Shown piece by piece: positions 54,600 to 64,000 of a stretch of DNA of 64,000 bases. Within the stretch, counting starts at the first letter, position 1. Each line of letters starts with the position of its first letter. The position numbers and the translations under genes are program-made. A model generated the notes under the pieces. It was given only the letters and a program-made list of their open reading frames with translations. It was not told the origin of the DNA and ran no database searches. The stretch is from Liolophura sinensis (Eukaryota > Mollusca > Polyplacophora > Chitonida > Chitonidae). The DNA lies in contig NC_088305.1 of the NCBI RefSeq assembly GCF_032854445.1, positions 31,087,645-31,151,644 on the forward strand, in the 5' to 3' direction.

Positions 54600-56690
54600 T
54601 TACTAAAAGCCAACTGGCCCATAAGGATATATAGAACAGTAACAAACAGTCCCTATCACGCCGCAGATCTGAGGGTCGACATGAAAAGCCGATGGGCCCA
54701 TCAGGATATATAGAACAGTAGAATAAACAGTCCTATCAAGCCGCAGGTCTGAGGGTCGACACGAAAAGCCGAGTGACCCATCAGGATATATAGAACAGTA
54801 ACATAAACAGTACTATCATACCGCAGATCTAAGAATCGACACGAAAAGCCGACTGGCCCATCAGGGTATATAGAACAGTAACAAACAGTCCTATCACGTT
54901 GCAGATCTGAGAATCGACACGAAAAGCCGACTGGTCCATCAGGATATATAGAACAGTAACATAAACGGTCCTATCACGCCGCAGACCTGAGGGTCGACGT
55001 GAAAAGCCGACTGGCACATCCTGATATATAGAACAGTAACATAAACAGTCCTATCACGCCGCAGATCTGAGGGTCGACACGAAAAGCCAACTGGCCCATC
55101 CTGATATATAGAACAGTAACATAAACAGTCCTATCACGTCGCAGACCGGAGAATCGACACGAAAAGCCGACTGGCCAATCAGGATATATAGAACAGTAGC
55201 ATAAACAGTCCTATCACGCCGCAGATCTGAAGGTCGACACAAAAAGCCGACTGGCCCAGCAGGATATATAGAACAGTAGAATAAACAGTACTAGCACGCC
55301 GCAGGTCTGAGGGTCGACGGGAAAAGCCTACTGGTCCATCAGGATATATAAAACAGTAACATAAACAGTCCTATCTTGCCGCAGATCTGAGGGTCGACAC
55401 GAAAAGCCGACTGGTCCATCAGGATATATAGAACAGTAACATAAACAGTCCTATCACGCCTCAGACCTGAGGGTCGACATAAAAAGCCGACTGGCCCACC
55501 AGGATATATAGAACAGTATCCTAAACAGTACTATCACCCCGCAGATCTCAGGGCCGACACGAAAAGCCGACTGGGCCATCAGGATATATAAAAACTGTAA
55601 CATAAACAGTCCTATCACGCCGCAGGTCTGAGGGTCGACACGAAAAGCCGACTGGCCCATCAGGATATATAGAACAGTAACATAAACAGTACTAGCACGC
55701 CGCAGATCTGAGGGTCGACAGGAAAAGCCGACTGGCCCATCAGGATATATAGAACAGTAACATAAACAGTCCTATCACGCCGCAGATCTGAAAATCGACA
55801 CGAAAAGCCAATTGGCCCATCAGGATATATAGAACAGTAACATAACAGTCCTATCACGCCGCAGATCTGAGGGTCGACACGAAAAGCCGACTGGCCCATC
55901 GGGATATGTAGAACAGTAGGCCTAACATAAACAGTCCTATCACGCCGAAAATCTGAAGTTCGACATGAAAAGCCGACTGGCCCACCAGGATATATAGAAC
56001 AGTAACATAAACAGTCCTATTACGCCGCAGATCTGAGAATCGACACGAATAGCCAACTGGACCATCAGGATATATGCAACAGTAACCTAAACAGTCCTAT
56101 CACGTCGCAGATCTGAGAATCGACACGAAAAGCCAACTAGCCCATCAGGATATATAGAACAGTAACATAAACAGTACTATCACGCCACAGATCTGAGGGT
56201 CGACATGAAAAGCCGACTGGCCCATCAGGAAATATAGAACAGTAACCTAAACAGTACTATCACACCGCAGATCTGACGGTCGACACGAAAAGCCGACTGG
56301 CCCATCAGGATATATAGAACAGTAACATAAACAGTCCTATCACGCCGCAGATCTGAGGGTCGACATAAAAAGCCGACTGTTCCATCCTGATATATAGAAC
56401 AGCAACATAAACAGTCCTATCACGTTGCAGATCTGAGGATCGACATGAAAAGCCGACTGGTCTATCAGGATATATAAAACAGTAACCGAAACAGTACTAT
56501 CACCCCGCAGATCTCAGGGCAGACACGAAAAGCCGACTGGGCCATCAGGATATATAAAAACTGTAACATAAACAGTCCTATCACGCCGCAGATCTGAGGG
56601 TCGACATGAAAAGCCAACTGGCCCATCAGGATATATAGAGCGGTAACATAAACAATCCTATCACGCCGCAGATCTGAGGGTCGATAGATG
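54600..56690. repeat. 80-bp satellite, about 26 units
   Basis: The unit is ctatcacgccgcagatctga, gggtcgacacgaaaagccga, ctggcccatcaggatatata, gaacagtaacataaacagtc. Copies differ by scattered substitutions and small indels. Confidence 0.94.
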
Positions 56691-57740
56691 AAAATGCATT
56701 GTTACAACCCTAGAGGGTCGAACAAAATAATTTTATATGCACACTGACAAATTTTAAGTCCTTTCTCATTGATGGTACTAAATACAAGCAATCATATGTA
56801 ATCATTTAGGCCTCTAGATTGACGAAGCATTGCGTATAATGGGAAAACAATCAATAAATGGCAGTCGCCTTGGATCTCCATGGTTACAATGCTGACCTCT
56901 GACCTCTGGATTTGTCTTCAGTCGTATTCATCTATCATTTTCTGTTATACAGTCTGTTCAGCTTCTTAATCTACGCAACGCGTGGGGAAATTTGAATACG
57001 GTAAGATACATGTCACAAAGATACAGTTGTAAACAGAAGTTGTTGTAAAATCTTACATGTGGTGAGGTGGTTGTTGCGCGTTGGGTGAAGATATGATCGG
57101 TTGTTTGACCAATGGTAGAAACCTACCAGGAGTCCCAGTCGGCTGTGGTTATGGCAAATGACTAATCACAATCAGTCACTTAATTGGAAAAAAAGGAAAG
57201 TTTTGACGATTGAGCGTGCACAACATAGATGACTCTTTGCAAAAGAACATACTGTCCAACATTGCAGGCACCTGAATATGACCAGAGGTATGCAACTTGC
57301 TTATAGCTAGTTTCCTCGGCACTTTACACTTTTCTTCCATCTCTACCACATTATGTGACGTATCTGTGCAGCTATGAATGTTAATTTTTTCTATCCCTAT
57401 TGCTCAGCAAAGGTTTGAGAAACGACTGATACATGGTGGGAAAAATGTTCCAAATGCTGTTGTGTATAGAAATAAACTTGAAAAAAATTACGACATTTTT
57501 AAAAGGACAACAATGTTTTTGATAGTGATTGTTTTAAAGTTGCTTGGAAATATAAAAATAGTCAATTGGTTGTTACCTGCATAGCAACAAGGATTAGCGA
57601 AATCGTAATTTTTAAATACTGAGTTTCGCTTTCAATGTGTGACTAGTTCATATATTAGATTTCCTATGATTCAGTTAAAAATTTCCACCCAAGAGGCTGG
57701 CATATTTCTCCACCAGGTGACACCAGCTTCCACAGATGAC
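56691..57740. other. Intergenic sequence, no gene seen
   Basis: AT-rich; no domain recognised in any frame. Confidence 0.4.
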
Positions 57741-57789
57741 ATAACCTGTATAATGTGCCGTTGAGACTAGAATGAACAATACCAGTAAA

Positions 57790-58440
57790 AAGGAAATCAA
57801 ATTGGATAATGAAAGTAACGTGTATGTTCATGGAGTCACTGAGCAGTGGCCAGTCTCATACGATCGGCTTGAAGAAATCAAGCGAGCTGTACAACACGAT
57901 GACGTCATCCACAAGGCAAATAGAGTACACGCTTAACGGATGGTCAACATATTGCGAGTTCCGATCTGAAGAATCTGTTCGGTCACATTTGTGACTGGGT
58001 TGAAAATAAACTGCTAATCTAATGACAAAATTGTAATCCCGAAACCACTTCGAGACATGATTTTGAAGGTTATTCACCATTGTCATCAAGGTACTACAAA
58101 GTGTAAGGAAGGAGCGAACAACGGAGTTTGGTGGTATGGTATTGGACGTGACATTAAGGGCACTGGCACAAACTGTCAACATTGTGAAATACAGAAATCA
58201 GCTCAAATCAAGAAGCTAAATCAAGAAAGCCAGCAACTGCCGATGGTTGGAAGGGACACTCAAGATTCCTCCATCGATTGAGTTGACAATCGTTCCAGCA
58301 CGTGCGTCACCTCCCATTTCTGGGAATCCCTAAAGTCCTTGTCCACACGATGCAGGGGTGTTAGTTCACACCAGATCAGGTCGTAGAGTAAAACCACATG
58401 ATAGACTGGACATTTGAATGTTGAAGCCAAATTAAAGTGA
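57790..58440 (+). mobile_element. Fossil fragment of a Ty3-type LTR retroelement (pol, integrase region)
   Basis: The plus strand shows a linker and then the zinc-binding start of an integrase of Ty3/gypsy type, with a trace of the catalytic core after it. It is a broken remnant with several interruptions. No LTRs, gag, protease or reverse transcriptase were seen nearby, so only a small part survives. It is old enough to have lost its ends. Confidence 0.65.
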
Positions 58441-58754
58441 AACGTTTATTAATTCATTATCAGTAGTTCACTCACAGGTGGTGAAATGAACATTTAATGC
58501 ATGTGAGATTTATAATGAACATTTGATTCATGATTTAACATGGAAAGTAATTCCAGCGTTATCTTTGATTAATGAATCTGCAATCAAATATGTTTTCTTT
58601 CAGTGACACTGGGATATTTCATAAGCATTTCTCAGTGTGAACTTTTCTGTTATTTAAATCATAACATTGTCAGAATGACAGTCATGAACATTTAATGATG
58701 AGACACTAACTCTAAGTTTGGACAAGCAGTGATGTTTTTTTTAATCATCAAAAG

Positions 58755-59020
58755 GGGCCTCCGTGGTTCAGTCGGTTAGCGCGTTAGCGCAGCGTAATGA
58801 CCCAGGAGCCTCTCACCAATGCGGTCGCTGTGAGTTCAAGTCCAGCTCATGCTGGCTTCCTCTCCGGTCGTAAGTGTGAAGGTCTGCTAGCAACCTGCGG
58901 ATGGTCGTGGGTTTCCCCCGGGCTGTGCCCGGTTTCCACCCACCATAATGCTGGCCGCCGTCGTATAAGTGAAATATTCTTAAGTACGGCGTAAAACACC
59001 AATCAAATAAATAAATAAAT
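58755..59020 (+). mobile_element. tRNA-derived SINE (family 1), full-length, with target-site duplication
   Basis: Head ggcctccgtggttcagtcgg with a clean A box, B-box-like gagttcaagtccag, complete body and an (aaat)n tail. It is flanked by ttaatcatcaaa (58741) and ttaatcaccaaa (59021), a direct repeat with one change. It looks the best preserved, and so perhaps the youngest, copy in the window. Confidence 0.9.
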
Positions 59021-59528
59021 TTAATCACCAAAGTCTCCATTTCTGAGAGGGGAGATGTCCTGTAATCTTATGCTATGTACAGGTCCGCAGTTGTGTAAAG
59101 GTATTAGTGAATAAAGGTTATTGTTGAATGAGCAATTACGACTTGACGACGTAACATCCACAGCCCGGACACGAATACGGGCGGACAGACTGACCAAATC
59201 ACTATAACATGATACCCTCCGCCTAATGGCGCTTGGCGGCAGGGGTATAAAAACCTGATAGCCATCTTTAAATGAAAAGCCCATCTTAGAAATAGGATTT
59301 CAAAAATTTTACTACCTGAAAACATTACTCTTGTACAAGGCTTGTCGGCTGATGTAGTCCAGATAGTGGCCAACAAACAACCAATCAGCCAAAGCCCTCG
59401 AATTCGTAGCCTACATGTCTGTGCGATTCCCGCATGCACGCAACGGCTATATGTCAGCATGAAAAGCCGGGTCGTGTGTCCGGCTCATTGACGAGTCTAT
59501 TCCATTATAACTTAGATTTAAATACGGA

Positions 59529-59675
59529 AGGGGCCGAAATGGTTAGCGTGCCATTGAGGCGCAATGACCCAGGAGAATCTCACTAATGCGTTCGTTGTTG
59601 TGTTAAATTCGTGATAAGTGAAATATTCCTGAGTACGGTGTAAGACATTAGTCAAATAAACAAGTAAATAAATTT
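59529..59675 (+). mobile_element. tRNA-derived SINE (family 1), internally shortened copy
   Basis: Head ggggccgaaatggttagcgt and caatgacccaggagaatctc, then directly tgataagtgaaatattcctg and the tail. The middle of the body is missing. Confidence 0.7.
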
Positions 59676-61205
59676 AATACTGATGAACTTTAGTTTATAT
59701 TTCTTCGCTTGACGTTTTAATTGCATGAATAAAGGGATGGACACACTGGTTTACCTGGTGTAGGTATGGGCTGTGATTGCGGGCTGTCATGGTTGGTGTG
59801 TTTCATGAAAGTACATCTACCTCACACATCGACTGTAAGGATGTTTTCAGTATTGGGTAAGGATGACTAGCGGCCCCAGTGTAACAACAGGTCATCAGAC
59901 GTTTATCTCTAGGGCTGAGTTGCAGGCTGCATTTCACTGCGGCAGAACTGTCGCTAACAATACTGGCCTTACACAAGGCGATGCAACAGAAATATAATGC
60001 TGAAATATAATGCTGAATCTAATGTTAGCCAGCAGATACGGAAGGAGACAAAAGCGTGTCGGTATTTCTATGTATGTATCATGCACTGGAACTGTTCCTG
60101 AAGAACATCTTGACATAACCACGGTGACCTACATGTGAGCACAATACTGCGTATTGGGCAATATTACGTCATAGGAACAGAATTTCGGTTTGAAGCTTCG
60201 GCTTTAAAATGTTACTATAGGCCGAGGAAATATAACCTGATATGTAGGCAGAATATCTAAGTGTATGTTTTTGGAGGGGTGGATGTAATGGTCTAGATTA
60301 CGTGCCGCTTATACCCTGAATTGTTTCTATCTGAATGCCGCGTGACCAACCCAAGCTCAATATCCAGACATTCAGACATACTGTCTCGGCTGGAGTTAAA
60401 CGCCATGATCTACATAAGCATTCCGCGAAACGGGGTTTTGGCGGGCCGCTTTCTTTGCCTATCAGGGTTGAAGGTCCATGCTGAATTGGTCGTTGTTCCT
60501 TGGCAGTATCACGTCACAAATAAAAAGCCATATCAGTAAAAGTTAGAACTGAAGAGCACATCTTACTCCAGATATACTGATATCACTACATGTAGGCCCC
60601 GTCCAAAGGGCAGTACTGTTGACGTCATTCGCATCGGTCACAAAGTGATGGAATAAAGTACCACGAGATTTGCTCATTCATCTCGCGTTATTAAACGGTA
60701 AGTCTAAATCATTTGATTTTCAACTGGGTTTTTTCTCCGCAGCACGTTGCAGTACAGTTTGTATAGATCTGTATATATCTGTATCAGGCGTCATATAAGC
60801 TTTAGGGGATATAAACGTGGTAGAAGCCTGCTGCCGTCACATCTCAATCAGGATCGGACTATATGGGCTGACAGATATACTATAGGCCTACATATCCATC
60901 AACGTCGACAGTAACCGTCTGGTCTCGAGAGGATCCGGTCATTTGTCTGTCAGCAAAGGTTTAAGTCATCTCACAGACAACGATTTTTTCCCTGACATTT
61001 TGTTTTTTTCACGCATGTGATCGACCCACACCGTATAGCGGTTTATTTGTTAAAACGTGTAGGCCAACCCCAGACATCGGTTTCACGAACACTTTCGCCC
61101 GGACTGGGTTGAAAATAAAATATCTGATGGAAACACGGGCTACATGCAGCCCGTGATCGAGTTTTGAAACCGTTCCGTATAGAACATCCGCGAGCACCCG
61201 TCACC
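59676..61205. other. Region upstream of the carotenoid-oxygenase-like gene
   Basis: No coding signal. It contains a TGACGTCA-like site near 60618 and a donor-like GTAAGT near 60700, so an untranslated first exon with the promoter may lie around 60.6-60.7 kb. This is inference. Confidence 0.3.
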
Positions 61206-61415
61206 ATGCAGACGTTTATCTGTGCATGCCTTGGCTCCATCTGGTGGATTTGCATCACAGGAGTAGTGCCATCCGCTCAGAACAGATATTTTGATGTGGG
61301 CAATTCCTCTGCAGATCCTGGATTCGACCTCCTGTTCACCTCCAATTTACAGGAAGTCGGTGACGTCCACATACACTTTCAAAATCCTCTCCCTTCATGG
61401 CTGAAAGGGACTTTG
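61206..61415 (+). CDS. First coding exon of a probable secreted carotenoid-oxygenase-family protein (partial)
   Basis: Seventy residues beginning at an ATG in good context (gtcaccATG). Residues 1-24 form a signal-peptide-like stretch (MQTFICACLGSIWWICITG) followed by SAQ. The exon ends in FQNPLPSWLKGTL and a GTAAGT donor at 61416. In carotenoid cleavage oxygenases (BCO1/BCO2/RPE65 relatives) the N-terminal block has the form LPxWLxGTL followed by RNGPG, so the match is at the expected place. The RNGPG part should lie in the next exon, which I do not find before the window ends. The iron-binding histidines also lie outside. A secreted form would be unusual against vertebrate BCOs. The family call rests on about a dozen residues. 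Confidence 0.6.
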
Positions 61416-62540
61416 GTAAGTCGCTGGGAAAAGCATTTTTTGTCACGTCGGGTAAAATTAATAATTCGAAGTATCTTTAATTATACATTTTCAGTTTTAA
61501 AAAAAAATAATTTTGAACTATTTAGCCTTTATTATTTATTTCTATTATTTATTTTTTTGTTGTTTAACATTCCCTCTAGAGTATTTCCCTTAAACAGTGG
61601 CAGTGAGGTGAACTGTTGGTGAAGGAATTTTAACCATCATGATGGTAAAATGGTACATTAAGGCTTCGTCGTCCATAACAAGGTATATGTACATCAAATG
61701 CTTTCAATCGGTACCATGTCACATACACTTTATAGCGCATACCGCTCTCTTCGTTCGCTTTTCATCACTGCCACAACGAGCAAATTTTGTACAGAAATCT
61801 TGAGCAACCCCGAGGCCACTAGGTTTAAGGTGAGGGGGCAAGAAGTGATGTCAGAAAACACAACCCTGTTTCTAGAAAGATTTTAAACACGATTCTGCAT
61901 CCTCTATGTGAATGACAATATGTGAATTAGGCACAACATGATTCTAATCAACACCTGAAATAATTTAATTGATGAATGCTCGTAAAATAGTTCTTCACAA
62001 GGACACCAGCGGCGAAGATAAACCTAAACAAGTCTACGTGCCCAAAGGTCGAGTTTGTCTAGTGGTGGCAAATGCGAAAAGTTGAAGGAGAGAGAGGCGC
62101 ATGCACTATAAGGAGAGTGGCAGTGTCAGTAAGGGAAACTGGGGTCAAGTGGGACACTTTTACATTCACAAAAATATACAAATCGTCTCTGACCGCTTTG
62201 AAAAACATCTGGTGGTATTGATACTTGTTGAATTAACTTTCACATCCAATAAACAGATTATGATTATCAAATATAGTTTTGAAAGCTGAAGCCAATTTTG
62301 TTTTCAGATAAAATCGTCCATAGTTTACGTCTCTGTACATTTAGCGGGGCAGGCATTGGGTTAAAATGGGATAGCAACGGCGCTGGACAATAAATAGCCT
62401 AACTTGATTAGGTATTGTCTTTTGTTTTGTTAGCTCTGAAAGTTGCAAAGAATAATTCAGAAAATAGATGATTATCCGTATAACTATTCTCCAACAGTCG
62501 ATATAATTTAGTAAGCTTTCCGCATCATGCAACAGCATTC
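61416..62540. other. Start of intron 1 of the carotenoid-oxygenase-like gene
   Basis: The following exon was not found before the window ends. Nothing else recognisable is present. Confidence 0.4.
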
Positions 62541-62544
62541 TGCA

Positions 62545-62830
62545 TTCCTCCTTAATATACGCAGTATATGATATAAAAGTACTAAAAAGCTTCCCAGCTT
62601 TCTTCTTGGAGCGTAAAAATGGCTAAACTACAGTTTTCCTAAGGCCCAAGCGATCAGTCCGGTAGTAGTCTGTTGTACTGATGTCAACGATGGTGTCAAA
62701 ACGACCTTGTTGCGAGAGAGAGGCTGATTTGGGGGCGCTAAACTGGTCCCGCGTTCCTAGTATTGTTCATCAGTGAAGTCATTTCCGAATATTTCTGTTC
62801 GGTGACAGAAAATGTGCTTGAAGCACAGGG
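62545..62830 (+). repeat. Dispersed repeat family B, copy 2
   Basis: Partner of 4470-4815; see the landmarks given there. It lies in the intron of the carotenoid-oxygenase-like gene. Confidence 0.65.
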
Positions 62831-63754
62831 CCCACTTCCTTGACACCATACTCTTTGTTTTACAGTACCTTTGCAAGTTTCCTTGAAAGACAAAGAAAAC
62901 ACTCTCAAATAAAATTCATTCGAATTTTGGATTTTGTGGTGGTCTTTTCTGCCCATATTGGAACGAGTGATATCACATAAGGTTTATGACACTTAACACA
63001 CATAGGCTTTCATCACTCACAATGTATGTGCAAATGGATATCTGAATGCAATCGTCGAATGGACCTTGAAACTTGAAACGCGTGATTTCAACAAAATCAA
63101 AATCATTTTATACGTCTGGAAATATTCTAAAACTATTTTCCTGGACAGTGTTTAATAGTCTTTCATTTGAGGTATACTTCTTTCTATTGTTTTCTTTGCG
63201 GGTGTTTTCTGTCAGGTTGTACTGTAGCAGACATTTATACCACTTTGCTTGGCCTTGTGACATTTCACCCCAGTATCACTTAGATTTACACTTGGTAGTT
63301 TGTGGTAAACGTCATTTTGGGAATTGGCCTCGCGATTATTGAATGACATGTAACATTCATCTTTTTTGACGGCTGGTACGCGAATGTCTGTTTCGACGTC
63401 TAGACACATGTAGTAAGCAGGGCTGGACTTTGGGCCTTGTGGTTTTGACATGATGCTTATTCTGTTTCCTGGATCAGTATAACAATGCTTGGACCGAACC
63501 ATTGTCATTGGACCAACGGGGCAATACGCAAAAATCACGTGTATACTGTAAACTTGGAAATTTACTGGACTTTCATCCGAAATAATTGTATTCATGTGAT
63601 TGTATGGGGATGGCCTATTATGTATAATGTATCTTTGGTATGAATTTCATGGGTTAAGGGCTGTATTCGAATATACATTAATTTGAGCTCCGAGTACAGT
63701 GGCCTCTTGTCAGTGCATACGAATGTGGAAGTGCGAAAAGGGCACAGAGGGAGC

Positions 63755-63996
63755 ATTATTTCAATGTCGTGATTAGGTTTGGATAAACGTGTGACGTCAG
63801 AGTTCATAACGTGTGACGTCAGAGTTCATAACGTCTGATAGTGTGGTCCATAAATCCCACCCTAGAATTCAAATGTTCGATCGTTTTGAACTCTTTACAA
63901 AAATCTACAAAAAGAAATGCAAGTATATTTATGCATGGTATTAAGTGGTCTATTTAGTAATGCATACCTCGATTTTGGGAGGTCTTTTCCTTTAAG
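63755..63996 (+). repeat. Dispersed repeat family C, copy 2, with a 22-bp internal duplication
   Basis: Partner of 18355-18595. cgtgtgacgtcagagttcat is present twice in a row (63789 and 63811), doubling a TGACGTCA-like site. Confidence 0.7.
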
Positions 63997-64000
63997 GTGA

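Noticed and set aside
57790-58440. Host gene with integrase-like zinc finger
   Set aside because: The frame is interrupted and matches the Ty3 pol region; best seen as an old, incomplete fossil.

Overview
The window looks like nuclear DNA of a lophotrochozoan animal, most likely a mollusc. The genes have many short exons with GT-AG introns. Several copies of a tRNA-derived SINE carry a 3' end of the type common in molluscan genomes (gtataagtgaaatattcttg ... aatcaaataaataaa). By my estimate a quarter to a third of the DNA is tandem repeat. No bacterial features, rRNA or intact tRNA genes were seen.

Four host genes can be read. (1) 270-5787 (+): the C-terminal half of an FAD-dependent GMC oxidoreductase, six exons, 338 residues to the stop; its N-terminal half lies before the window. 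(2) 18828-22346 (-): a complete cytochrome b561, four coding exons, 247 residues, with a 5'UTR probably running to an untranslated first exon near 37.1 kb. (3) 37959-52945 (+): a complete aldo-keto reductase, eight exons, 289 residues, all four catalytic residues present. (4) 61206-61415 (+): the first coding exon of a probable secreted carotenoid-oxygenase-family protein that continues beyond the window. Genes 2 and 3 appear to be divergently transcribed from about 37.2-37.95 kb. All four families do redox chemistry, but nothing in the sequence shows that they act together.

The rest is introns, mobile elements and satellites. A decayed Mutator-like (MULE) DNA transposon with recognisable terminal inverted repeats sits in intron 1 of the aldo-keto reductase (about 38.11-41.93 kb). 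Two tRNA-derived SINE families are present, some copies with visible target-site duplications. Three uncharacterised dispersed repeat families occur, as does one eroded fragment of Ty3-type retroelement pol (about 57.8-58.4 kb). About twenty tandem arrays have periods of 15 to 96 bp; the largest is 4.9 kb of 75/82-bp units (25.37-30.25 kb).

The most notable observation is that three arrays, in two unrelated genes, are built from the gene's own exon-intron junctions. A 63-bp array in the GMC gene and an 89-bp array in the aldo-keto reductase multiply a 3' splice site plus the start of the following exon (11 and 16 extra acceptors). A 96-bp array in the aldo-keto reductase multiplies the end of exon 2 plus its 5' splice site. 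Two further arrays lie directly upstream of acceptors and multiply a CTGAC branch-point-like motif. Another array appears to have grown from the end of a dispersed repeat.
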